DNA of 15,702 nucleotides from an uncultured bacterium (lineage in GTDB: Bacteria; Actinomycetota; Coriobacteriia; Coriobacteriales; Atopobiaceae): NCBI GenBank assembly GCA_905214175.1, contig CAJMLD010000016.1, positions 1-15,702 on the forward strand. Direction: 5' to 3'. The stretch's first letter is position 1; each line of letters starts with the position of its first letter. Made by a program: the position numbers and the translations under genes. The notes beneath the pieces were generated by a model that did no database searches, was not told where the DNA came from, and saw only the letters and a list, made by a program, of their open reading frames with translations. Below are positions 7,801-14,815 of the stretch, in pieces.

Positions 7801-7846
7801 ATTCTAGGAAGGCTGGAAGCGTTCTACCTCATACCAAAGTATGAGG
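7801..7846 (-). promoter_or_regulatory. Shared operator plus -10 box (site B) for the zinc-ribbon / SPFH transcript
   Basis: On the minus strand the 20-bp perfect palindrome CCTCATACTTTGGTATGAGG (7846-7827) contains the core 16-mer TCATACTTTGGTATGA. The -10 box TAGAAT (7806-7801, 5/6 match) starts exactly 22 nt beyond the core. No -35 hexamer is visible. The predicted start is near 7794, giving a leader of about 40 nt. This is the best copy of the four. Confidence 0.78.
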
Positions 7847-7884
7847 GTCAAATGCCGTAGATCGATTGTGCGCTGCAGACGTCA

Positions 7885-7930
7885 CCTCATACTTTGGGAT
7901 GAGGACATGCGATGTTCGTAGCGGCAAACT
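7885..7930 (+). promoter_or_regulatory. Shared operator plus weak -10 (site C) for the 124-residue protein gene
   Basis: CCTCATACTTTGGGATGAGG (7885-7904) differs from the promoter-oriented site B at one base. The hexamer exactly 22 nt beyond the core is CAAACT (7925-7930), only a 3/6 match to TATAAT but keeping A at position 2 and T at position 6. The site points toward the gene at 7989, divergent from site B, with the two site centres 58 bp apart. Predicted leader about 50 nt. Confidence 0.62.
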
Positions 7931-7988
7931 GCGCTCAATCAGGCGGATCAGGGTACCGCCTCACGACCATCGTGGACAGGAGTTTCTC

Positions 7989-8363
7989 ATGGCATTTGGA
8001 TTCAAGCTCAAGACCGTCAAGACCAACGAGAGCTTCGAGAACTACCAGCAGCTCTTCGACCGTATCAAGGACGTCGACTTCACCGCGGGCAAGCCTGAGC
8101 TTGTGAAGAACGGCTTTGCCGACGTAATCGTGTTCCCGCCCCTCGACCGTCAAAACCAGATCTGGGTCATGCTCCAGGGCAAGAACAAGATCATCATCCA
8201 GAAGAACCAGGTGGTGGGCGTTACCGATCAAGCCATCAACGCTGCGTTCGACGCCGTGACCGGTGGTCTGTTCTCCGTTGGTTCGATCATGGGGAAGAAC
8301 GCCAAGAACATCGAGAAGCTCGTCGAGACCACGGCCTCCGAGCTTGAGGCGCTCAAGCTCTAG
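7989..8363 (+). CDS. Unrecognised 124-residue cytoplasmic protein
   Basis: I do not recognise this protein family. It starts MAFGFKLKTVKTNESF, has an AGGAG six bases upstream of the ATG at 7989, and is rich in Lys, Asn and Val with several predicted beta strands (ADVIVFPPL, QIWVMLQGKNKIIIQKNQVVG). The last 50 residues look helical, with a small glycine-rich hydrophobic patch (TGGLFSVGSIMGKN) that could touch a membrane, and end in an amphipathic helix. There is no signal peptide or clear membrane span. An in-frame reading from 7866 would run through operator C and lacks a ribosome site, so the short start is preferred. It is expressed divergently from the zinc-ribbon/SPFH pair under an operator of the same type, and lies upstream of the LuxR gene in the same direction, possibly co-transcribed. 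Confidence 0.87.
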   Translation: MAFGFKLKTVKTNESFENYQQLFDRIKDVDFTAGKPELVKNGFADVIVFPPLDRQNQIWVMLQGKNKIIIQKNQVVGVTDQAINAAFDAVTGGLFSVGSIMGKNAKNIEKLVETTASELEALKL

Positions 8364-8420
8364 CTCCTGGACTCAACGCTGACGCTGGACACCTGAGCAG
8401 AATTCGATATCCTCCCCTCC

Positions 8421-8466
8421 GTACCCGACCGACGTGGTCTATCTTGGATAGGCGACGGTCGGGTAC
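8421..8466. repeat. Long inverted repeat in the leader of the LuxR gene
   Basis: An 11-bp perfect inverted repeat (GTACCCGACCG at 8421-8431, CGGTCGGGTAC at 8456-8466) encloses 24 nt that contain a second small hairpin (CTATC-TTG-GATAG). No T run follows on either strand, so it is not an obvious intrinsic terminator. It lies in the 205-nt gap between the 124-residue protein gene and the LuxR gene. I see nothing else in that gap beyond this structure and a weakly defined start region for LuxR. Confidence 0.7.
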
Positions 8467-8568
8467 TTGCTGTTCGCGGCGAGAACGCAATGCCTGCGCC
8501 TTGCAGAACCAGTGGCGAAGGCATCTACGTTGCAAATTGCTATGAGATGGTGGTTGACCTTGGTAAAG

Positions 8569-10926
8569 ATGGTTGCCCTCGAGCTTGACGAATACCTTTG
8601 GGCGCAGTGGAGCTGCACGCGCCTGGCGTTTATATGTGCACCCCTGGGCTTTGGCAAGACCGAGTTTGCCCGTCGCATGCTCCAGGACCAGGACGTCCTT
8701 GAGGTCGACGCCGAGAAGGACGACGTCACCAAGCTCATAACCACACGAAACGCCAGCAACTACGATGCCGTTCTCTTGGACAACATCCATGATGACCTCT
8801 CGACTGAAGCAGGGTCGAAGCTCTCGTCCGTCATCAGGCAGTGCGACAGAACGCGCTTTGTCTTCACGTCCCGTGCGCCGATGCCCGGATGGCTCACCCC
8901 ATTCTTCGCCAAGGGCGAAGTGCTCGTCGTGACCGCCGAGGACCTGTACTTTTCGGACACTGACATCGCACACCTCCTTGCCGCGAACAACCTTACAGCC
9001 ACGCCCGAGCTTGTCGATAAAGTTGCCGACGTGACGTCTCGCTATCCCATGGCGACATCGCTCGCCGTTGCCCACATGCTGCGCGGTGATGGCGACACCT
9101 GGGAGAGAAACCTCTTCGATGAGGTGATGTGCTACTTCGATGCGGAGTTCAGGCGGCGCTTTAGCCCCAGGGTGCAAGACCTCCTGATGCTCATCCCCTT
9201 CTTCGACCACATCGACAGGGATGTGGTCATGGGGGTGCTCGGGGAGGAGGACGGCAAAGAGCTTCTCGACGTACTCCAGCACACCACATGCTTCGTTTCC
9301 CCTGACGGCGACGCGTGGGAGGTCTACCCGGGCGCAAGGGTGTTTTTTGAGTGGGAGCGTACCCGCCGTCATGACGACGCTTCGTATTACTCCATCATTG
9401 ACCATGCGGTCGACTACTACGTGACTCATGGGAGCTACATCAGAGCCCTCGAGCTGTGCTCGCGCACGAAGAACAACAGGCGCATGCTCGCCATCCTGGA
9501 GGAACACGCAAAGCTCAACCCGGGAAACGGCAGCTATTGTGAGCTCGAGCGCTACTATCACGCCTTGCCCGAGGACATTGTGCGCGAATCCCCCAGGCTC
9601 ATGCGCATCATGAGCCTCATGGACTCCATGCTCATGGACACTGTTGGCTCCGAGCGTTGGTACTCGGAACTCGAGGACTACGCACATGCGCCCCAGCGCA
9701 CGCGCGAAGAGCTCAAGCTCGCAAACGCCAACCTCGCATACCTCGACATCGCGCTGCCCCACCGACGGCTGACCAGCCTCACCGACGCCGTGACTGCGCT
9801 CGCGAAGGTCAATGCCAGCAACGATCCCGAGCTTATGCCGTCCATGACAAGCGCAATGCCCAGCATCATCAACGGCGGGCGCGACCTTAGCCCCTGGGTT
9901 CCCTCAGACGAAATGACCTGCATCCTCATCGGCAAGCTGGCTGGACGGGCGCTTGGCAGGCTCGCCATAGGCTGCACCGAGGTTGCCCTGTGCGAGAGCA
10001 AGTTCGAGAAGGGCGAGGATGTCACACCGTACATCTCCAAGGTCAACGCCGTCCTCCCCAAGATCAGACGTAACGGAGACCCCTCGATCGAGTTCGCTGC
10101 AACGGGCATTGAGTGCAGGAACCTCGTCGACCAAGGTGACGCGCGCCAGGCGCTCTCCCTTCTCGACCTCCAGCGCAGGCGCCTGTCTCAGGAGGAGCCA
10201 CACGAGTGCAAGCGCATCATCGCGAACCTCGATGCCATGCGCTGCCGCATCTGGCTGCGCTTGGACCAGACGGAACGCGCACACGCGTGGCTCGAGGAAA
10301 ACGAGCCGGACCTCTCGAAGCCCCTCGACTTCCTGAACCGCTACATCTACAAGACCGTGAGCCAGGTGCTCATCTCGGAGTGCCGCTACGACGAGGCCCT
10401 GCGCCTTATGTCCACGCTCAGTGAATACGTGCAGTCCCGTGACATCTTCATTGACTTCATCAACTACAGCATCCTTGCCTCCATTGCCACATGGCGCAGC
10501 AACAAGGGTGACTGGAAGGCATGGATGGCTCGAGCACTCAACATGGCAAAGCGCTTTGGCTATGTGCGCACCATCTCGACCTACGGGGCTGCCGTGCTGC
10601 CGCTTCTCATCGAAACGCAAAAGCATGCCGAGGAGATGGGCGTCGATCCCAGTCAGGTGTCACGTCTCATCAAGACCACGCGTGTGCAGGCAACGCATTA
10701 CCCCAACTTCATGGCGGTGTCCTCGGGCCGAACAGAGCCCCTCACCGACACGGAACTCCAGGTGCTACGCCTGATCTGCAGCGACAAGAGCAATGCCGAG
10801 ATTGGCGAGATCTTGAGCATCAAGCTCCCCACGGTAAAGACGCACGTGAGCCACATCCTTACGAAGCTTGATGTGAGTCGTCGCTCGCAGGCCGCAAGAG
10901 AAGCTCGGCGCCTTCACCTGGTGTAG
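8569..10926 (+). CDS. MalT-like ATP-dependent LuxR-family transcriptional regulator
   Basis: This is about 785 residues from the ATG at 8569. An N-terminal STAND-type NTPase has a P-loop APLGFGKTE (about 24-32), a Walker B-like stretch AVLLDNIHDD (67-76) and a sensor strand RFVFTSR (96-102). A long helical middle of TPR-like character follows (about 280-700). The last 60 residues are a LuxR helix-turn-helix (LTDTELQVLRLICSDKSNAEIG, then TVKTHVSHILTKLDVSRRSQA). This is the MalT/LAL architecture, in which an effector releases an ATP-bound multimer that activates transcription. The P-loop lacks the first Gly of the strict Walker A pattern, as in many MalT relatives. The start is uncertain: ATG 8542, ATG 8569 and TTG 8467 are all in frame and none has a good ribosome site; homology of the P-loop position favours 8569. 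It is the best candidate to bind the four shared operators nearby. Confidence 0.93.
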   Translation: MVALELDEYLWAQWSCTRLAFICAPLGFGKTEFARRMLQDQDVLEVDAEKDDVTKLITTRNASNYDAVLLDNIHDDLSTEAGSKLSSVIRQCDRTRFVFTSRAPMPGWLTPFFAKGEVLVVTAEDLYFSDTDIAHLLAANNLTATPELVDKVADVTSRYPMATSLAVAHMLRGDGDTWERNLFDEVMCYFDAEFRRRFSPRVQDLLMLIPFFDHIDRDVVMGVLGEEDGKELLDVLQHTTCFVSPDGDAWEVYPGARVFFEWERTRRHDDASYYSIIDHAVDYYVTHGSYIRALELCSRTKNNRRMLAILEEHAKLNPGNGSYCELERYYHALPEDIVRESPRLMRIMSLMDSMLMDTVGSERWYSELEDYAHAPQRTREELKLANANLAYLDIALPHRRLTSLTDAVTALAKVNASNDPELMPSMTSAMPSIINGGRDLSPWVPSDEMTCILIGKLAGRALGRLAIGCTEVALCESKFEKGEDVTPYISKVNAVLPKIRRNGDPSIEFAATGIECRNLVDQGDARQALSLLDLQRRRLSQEEPHECKRIIANLDAMRCRIWLRLDQTERAHAWLEENEPDLSKPLDFLNRYIYKTVSQVLISECRYDEALRLMSTLSEYVQSRDIFIDFINYSILASIATWRSNKGDWKAWMARALNMAKRFGYVRTISTYGAAVLPLLIETQKHAEEMGVDPSQVSRLIKTTRVQATHYPNFMAVSSGRTEPLTDTELQVLRLICSDKSNAEIGEILSIKLPTVKTHVSHILTKLDVSRRSQAAREARRLHLV

Positions 10927-10927
10927 G

Positions 10928-10962
10928 GCATGAGACAAGGGGACAGTCCCCTTGTCTCATGC
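10928..10962. repeat. Dispersed palindromic element, copy 3
   Basis: This is a perfect 17-bp palindrome (GCATGAGACAAGGGGAC, one central A, then its complement), starting one base after the TAG stop of the LuxR gene. Relative to copy 1 the stem changes A-T to G-C with both sides altered, so pairing is maintained. No T tract follows directly, though loosely T-rich sequence lies about 15 nt beyond. Confidence 0.85.
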
Positions 10963-10998
10963 CGTCTCTCCACCATTCTTTCATTTTGTTTTGCCGTC

Positions 10999-11042
10999 TC
11001 ATACTTTGGAATGATGTAGACGCATCTGCCTTTCCATAGGAT
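10999..11042 (+). promoter_or_regulatory. Shared operator plus -10 box (site D) for the Ser/Thr-rich lipoprotein gene
   Basis: TCATACTTTGGAATGA (10999-11014) matches the shared operator, and TAGGAT (11037-11042, 4/6 match to TATAAT) begins exactly 22 nt after it. No -35 hexamer is visible. The predicted start is near 11049, giving a leader of about 65 nt before the lipoprotein ATG. The site follows LuxR repeat copy 3 by about 36 nt, so this gene probably has its own promoter. Confidence 0.7.
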
Positions 11043-11113
11043 TCCTTTCAGCAGCTAGGGCACGCCTGGCAACAAGCCCAGCCAATCAGATTCTCTGAGA
11101 GAAAGGAATCACA

Positions 11114-11680
11114 ATGCTCAGCAGGAACCGCATCGTCACCATCGGCCTCGCCCTCGCACTGGTCGCCTCCCCTGTCGCCCTTACGGCTTGCGGCGGCTCC
11201 AGCTCCTCTGACTCCGAGAGCACCGCTACCGAGGCAACCACGGACAACACCACGTCGAGCGAGTCCACGTCCACCGACAGCTCCTCGAGCAACTCCTCGA
11301 GTGCCCAGAGCTACTCCATCTCCACGAGCGAGATCACCGAGGCCTACATGGGTGCTTCCGAGGCCGGCGAGACCATCTACTACGTGGGCAACAGCGACGG
11401 CTCCAAGACCGGCATCTTCTTCCTCGACGCCGACAACATGGCGAACGTAAGCTTCATGGGCCCCGCCACCGTGACGCAGCAGAACGGCGAGAACCTCATC
11501 ACCATCACCGACGAGCTCTCCGGCAACACTCTCACCTTTGGCGTTGCCAAAAACGATGACGGCACCATCACCATCGACATGGGCAACGAGCTAGGCAAGG
11601 CCATCCTTGCTCAGGCCGATGTCGCTGAGACCGTCAACGCCATCAAGACCATCCAGACCAACACCACGTCGGTCCAGTAG
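11114..11680 (+). CDS. Ser/Thr-rich secreted lipoprotein of unknown function
   Basis: This is a 188-residue protein. A basic start (MLSRNRIVTI), hydrophobic core and lipobox LTAC give lipidated C26. Residues about 29-66 are almost entirely Ser, Thr, Asp and Glu, a typical flexible spacer that lifts the rest away from the membrane. The remaining 120 residues look like a small beta-rich domain (TIYYVGNSDGSKTGIFFLDADNM, ENLITITDELSGNTLTFGVAKNDDGTITIDMG) with no cysteines. I know no family for it. The ATG has AAAGGA six bases upstream and lies about 65 nt from the predicted start at operator D. It ends with a strong terminator. Together with the C11 lipoprotein protease it makes a second surface component of the shared-operator set. 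Confidence 0.9.
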   Translation: MLSRNRIVTIGLALALVASPVALTACGGSSSSDSESTATEATTDNTTSSESTSTDSSSSNSSSAQSYSISTSEITEAYMGASEAGETIYYVGNSDGSKTGIFFLDADNMANVSFMGPATVTQQNGENLITITDELSGNTLTFGVAKNDDGTITIDMGNELGKAILAQADVAETVNAIKTIQTNTTSVQ

Positions 11681-11736
11681 GCTCGCACCCTACGCATTTC
11701 TCGTCTCCCCCTCCCTCGGGCCTTCCCAGCCCTTGA

Positions 11737-11768
11737 CCCCCGGACGACTCGGCCGGGGGCCATCTTTT
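11737..11768 (+). terminator. Rho-independent terminator after the Ser/Thr-rich lipoprotein gene
   Basis: CCCCCGG (11737-11743) and CCGGGGG (11753-11759) form a GC-rich stem with a 9-nt loop, followed within a few bases by TTTT (11765-11768). It lies between the converging lipoprotein and XdhC genes. On the minus strand there is no T run after the stem, so it mainly serves the plus strand. Confidence 0.8.
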
Positions 11769-11812
11769 ACAAACAAGGGCGGGAACCCTAGGCGAGTAGA
11801 ACAGTGGCACCG

Positions 11813-12841
11813 TTAGTGCTGGTGTGGCCTCTCGGACACGGGGCGAAGCTCCGCGCGGCAGCGAATCATCTCGGCGGCGATGGAGATGGCGATCTCGGGC
11901 GGCGTCACCGCGAGGATGGGGTCACCGATGGGCAGGTGGATGCCCTTGTCGACCCACGTGGGATCAACCCCGCGCTCCTTAAGGGTCTTGCGCGCAAAGG
12001 CGGCCTTGCCACGGCTGCCGATGCAGCCCACGTAGGCCGGGCGCACGCGCGACACCTGCTCGAGCACGTCGATGTCCCAGGCGTGCCCGTGCGTGGTAAC
12101 CACCACATAGTCACGCGGGGTTACCTGCACCTTTTCGCCGAGCTTGGTGAAGTCGCCGAGCACCACGCGCTCCGCTGCGGGGAAGTCTCCCGAGACCGCC
12201 ACGCCCTCGCGGTCGTCGAAGACCACCACGCGAAAGCCCACACTGGCAAGCACGGGCGTGAGGGCACGGCCAACGTGGCCGCCGCCAAAGATGTAGGCAA
12301 TGGGGTCAGGACCGGCCGGCTCTGCGTAGGTCTTGTCCTTCTCGTCCCAAAGGGTGGTCTCGGTGGTGGCGCGCGGATCACCCTGCGGTAGCTCGTCGAG
12401 ATTAGAGAGCTCGACGGTAACGCCCGAGAGGCTCGCCCAGTTCTCGGTAATCACGAAGGGCTTGCCGGAGCGCAGGCGCCCAAGCAAGTCACTTAGCACG
12501 TTCTTGGCAAACGCAGGCTCCCACAGCTTCACTCCCACCACCGCGTCGCCGCCGCAGGCCATGCCCGTCTTAGCGTGGGTCATCCACTCCAGCTGGTTGG
12601 GCTCCTCGTCCGCCAGCACGCGCTGGCACCTCTCCTGCATCTGCTGCTCTATGCGGCCACCGCCGATGGTGCCCAGCCAAGTTCCGTCGGCGAGAAGCGC
12701 CATACGCGCGCTCGCGCCACGCGGCATGGAGCCGCGCGTAGCGAGGACGCTTGCGAGGGCAAACGCGCGCCCCTCCTCGGCCTCCTTCAAGAGGCGTCCC
12801 ACAAAGATGATGTCACGCAGGGTCTCGTGCGAGTCTGTCAT
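11813..12841 (-). CDS. XdhC/CoxI-family molybdenum-hydroxylase maturation protein
   Basis: This 342-residue protein has both XdhC parts. The N-terminal XdhC_CoxI segment has GSMPRGASARMAL (38-50), GTIGGGRIE (57-65) and MACGG with C96, a conserved cysteine position. The C-terminal Rossmann-like domain has IFGGGHVGRAL (184-194), the GCIGSRGKAAFARKTL motif and the closing PIGDPILAVTPPEIAISIAAEMI pattern. XdhC proteins bind molybdenum cofactor and promote its terminal sulfuration before insertion into xanthine dehydrogenase-type enzymes. Next to selD, yqeB and a cysteine desulfurase it probably serves the selenium version of that step. It is the last gene of the operon, 51 nt after selD, with a weak AGGTAG ribosome site. 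The hydroxylase itself is not in the window. Confidence 0.92.
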   Translation of the reverse strand: MTDSHETLRDIIFVGRLLKEAEEGRAFALASVLATRGSMPRGASARMALLADGTWLGTIGGGRIEQQMQERCQRVLADEEPNQLEWMTHAKTGMACGGDAVVGVKLWEPAFAKNVLSDLLGRLRSGKPFVITENWASLSGVTVELSNLDELPQGDPRATTETTLWDEKDKTYAEPAGPDPIAYIFGGGHVGRALTPVLASVGFRVVVFDDREGVAVSGDFPAAERVVLGDFTKLGEKVQVTPRDYVVVTTHGHAWDIDVLEQVSRVRPAYVGCIGSRGKAAFARKTLKERGVDPTWVDKGIHLPIGDPILAVTPPEIAISIAAEMIRCRAELRPVSERPHQH

Positions 12842-12892
12842 GGGGTTCTACCTGCCATTCGTTTGATTGGCGTTGGACGTGTCAGAACGTTT

Positions 12893-13972
12893 CTACCCAG
12901 CGTAGCTCAAGTGGATGCGCGGCCCGCCATCGTAGGCCTCTACTCGGCCCACCACGCGTGCGTCCGGAACGCGTCCGTCGGCGAGAAGGTCGCCCAGCAG
13001 GGAGTCCGCATCGTCTGCCGAGACCGCCACCAAGAGCCCGCCCGAGGTCTCCGGGCAGAAGAGGAGGTCGGCAAGGTCCTGCGGCACGTTCGTCGCATCC
13101 ACGGACGCCTCCGCAAAGTGACGGTTACGATACATCCCCGCAGGCAGAATGCCCAGGCGAGCCCAGTCGCGCGCGTGGGCGAGAAGCGCCGGCGCCTTGG
13201 CGTCGATAACCACGCGCACGTCCGCGCCCTGAGCCATCTCGAGCGAGTGGCCCATGAGGCCAAAGCCCGTGACGTCTGTCGCCGCATGAACGTCGTGGCG
13301 CACGATAACGTCGCGCGCCCAGCGGTTGAGACACATCATCTGGCGCTCGGCGGCCGCAACGTCGGCGGGGTCTGCCAGGCCGCCCTTCTCGGCAGTGGTT
13401 ATGACGCCCACGCCAAGCGCCTTGGTGAGCACAAGCACGTCACCCGGACGCGCTCCCGAGTTGGTGAGCATGCGGTGCGGGTCCACAAAACCCGTAACAG
13501 CCAAGCCATACTTGGGTTCCTCGTCGTAGATGCTGTGGCCGCCCACGATAGAGGCGCCCGCCTCGTAGACCTTCTCGTAGCCGCCACGCAGGATCTCGTG
13601 GACCACATCGGATGGCATGTCCTCGGGCACGGCCATCACGTTGAGCGCCACCTTGGGCTCGCCGCCCATGGCGTAGACGTCCGAGAGCGCGTTGGTCGCT
13701 GCGATGGCGCCGTAGGTGTAGGGGTCGTCTGCGATGGGCGGGAAGAAGTCCACGGTCTCGACGATGGCCACGTCATCCGTCACACGATAGACCGCAGCGT
13801 CGTCGGACTTGTCGAAGCCAACCAGGAGGTTGGGGTCGCGCTGGACCTTGATGTCCTTGAGGAGCTTTGCGAGCTCTCCCGCTCCCACCTTGGCACCGCA
13901 GCCCGCGCACTCCGCAAGCTTGGTGAGCTTGACGTCGTTGCCGCAAGTGGATGCCACGTTGTTCTCGGCCAT
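12893..13972 (-). CDS. selD: Selenide, water dikinase (selenophosphate synthetase)
   Basis: This 359-residue protein makes selenophosphate from selenide and ATP, the active selenium donor for selenocysteine tRNA and for selenium-containing molybdenum hydroxylases. The catalytic pair is C25 and K28 in CAGCGAKVG, aligning with C17 and K20 of E. coli SelD. Many relatives have selenocysteine at this cysteine, but here it is a plain cysteine codon. An extra cysteine, C22, lies three residues before. ATP and metal-binding stretches follow: DKSDDAAVYRV (54-64), TVDFFPPIADDPYTYG (73-88), ATNALSDVYAMGGEP (92-106), and later GHSIYDEEPKYG, ATDVTGFGLMGH and PETSGGLL. The length is normal. The ATG follows GGAGGG by about seven bases, and the YqeB stop is two bases upstream, so translation is coupled. 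Confidence 0.97.
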   Translation of the reverse strand: MAENNVASTCGNDVKLTKLAECAGCGAKVGAGELAKLLKDIKVQRDPNLLVGFDKSDDAAVYRVTDDVAIVETVDFFPPIADDPYTYGAIAATNALSDVYAMGGEPKVALNVMAVPEDMPSDVVHEILRGGYEKVYEAGASIVGGHSIYDEEPKYGLAVTGFVDPHRMLTNSGARPGDVLVLTKALGVGVITTAEKGGLADPADVAAAERQMMCLNRWARDVIVRHDVHAATDVTGFGLMGHSLEMAQGADVRVVIDAKAPALLAHARDWARLGILPAGMYRNRHFAEASVDATNVPQDLADLLFCPETSGGLLVAVSADDADSLLGDLLADGRVPDARVVGRVEAYDGGPRIHLSYAG

Positions 13973-13974
13973 CG

Positions 13975-14781
13975 CTATCCCTCCAGCCTGTGCGAGAAGT
14001 GCAGCAGCGCCTCGAGGACGCCACCGCCCACGGCCCGCGCCTTGTCCGAGACGCTGAAGCAGTGGCCCACCTTGCAGCGCGGGTCGATGTCTCCGGACTT
14101 CATTCCCTTGGTGACGGGGCAGCCCTCCTGCAAAAGGCCGCGAAGCACGCCGTCGATCGTTGCGTAGAGCGGCTCTCCCGAGACCTTGGCCACAAGGTCA
14201 CCTTTCTTGACCTGGTCGCCAATCTTTGCGATGGGCTCGAAGGGGCCGTCTGCCGGTGCGCGCAGCACGCGCTCGGTGGTGAAGCCGCCAATGTTTCCCG
14301 GCACGCCGGTGTTGGGGATGGGCGAGCCGTCGTAGATAACGCGCCCCAGGTAGTGGCCGCGTTTGGTCTCGATGGCGGCATGGCAGTCCGCGCTCGAGTT
14401 CTCGCCAGCGTGAAATCCTGGCCCCACGCCAATGACCACGGGCGCCATGTCCTTGGTGGTCCCCAGGTTCTCCTTGGCGAGAATGGCGTCGACCAAGGCC
14501 TCGGGGGCCAGCTCGGGGATGCTCTCCCCCTTGGGGTCAACCAGCACGGCTATGGTCCCGGTGGCAGCGACCTTGGCAGCCTCCGCCGCACTCTCGCAGC
14601 GCACCGCGCGAATGCCCTCAACCTCGGCCTCGCCCAGGCGCACCGCCTCCGAGAAGCACACCGTGCGGCGCACCGAGGTGGGCACCGCCACGTCCAACAT
14701 CACGATAGACGCCCCTGAGCGGTGAAGCCGCACGGCAATGCCCGAGGCAATGTCTCCCGCCCCTCTCACAACAACCAGCAT
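13975..14781 (-). CDS. yqeB: YqeB-like selenium-dependent molybdenum hydroxylase maturation protein
   Basis: This is a 268-residue protein from the ATG at 14781, which has GGGGGAG just upstream; the reading extended to 14925 adds an implausible leader. It begins with a nucleotide-binding glycine motif VVRGAGDIASGIAVRL (residues 4-19). The middle carries VIGVGPGFHAGENSSADCHAAIETKRGHYLG, the hallmark of the EF2570/YqeB family. A lipoyl/biotinyl-like barrel-sandwich segment follows (about 177-235: GDQVKKGDLVAKVSGEP, ending in SGDIDPRCKVGHC). The family is recognised by its consistent place beside selD, xdhC, DUF3343 and a cysteine desulfurase in bacteria with selenium-dependent molybdenum hydroxylases. 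Its exact reaction is not established. It is followed by selD after two bases. Confidence 0.92.
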   Translation of the reverse strand: MLVVVRGAGDIASGIAVRLHRSGASIVMLDVAVPTSVRRTVCFSEAVRLGEAEVEGIRAVRCESAAEAAKVAATGTIAVLVDPKGESIPELAPEALVDAILAKENLGTTKDMAPVVIGVGPGFHAGENSSADCHAAIETKRGHYLGRVIYDGSPIPNTGVPGNIGGFTTERVLRAPADGPFEPIAKIGDQVKKGDLVAKVSGEPLYATIDGVLRGLLQEGCPVTKGMKSGDIDPRCKVGHCFSVSDKARAVGGGVLEALLHFSHRLEG

Positions 14782-14815
14782 GTCTCCCCCTCTATCCAGC
14801 CAGGAGCAGGTGCCC

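Noticed and set aside
8353..9762. Minus-strand open frame of about 469 codons opposite the LuxR gene
   Set aside because: The plus-strand frame has P-loop, Walker B-like and HTH motifs; the minus frame has none and is rich in Val, His and Glu as expected of a shadow.
12893..13972. SelD as a selenocysteine-containing protein
   Set aside because: The catalytic position is a normal Cys codon in an uninterrupted frame, with no in-frame TGA.
12575..14167. Long plus-strand open frame of about 530 codons, and a similar one of about 420 codons at 1651-2913
   Set aside because: Both lie opposite genes with clear family motifs (SelD/XdhC; sensor kinase/GNAT). Their translations are rich in His, Arg and Val with no domain pattern, typical of antisense shadows in GC-rich DNA.
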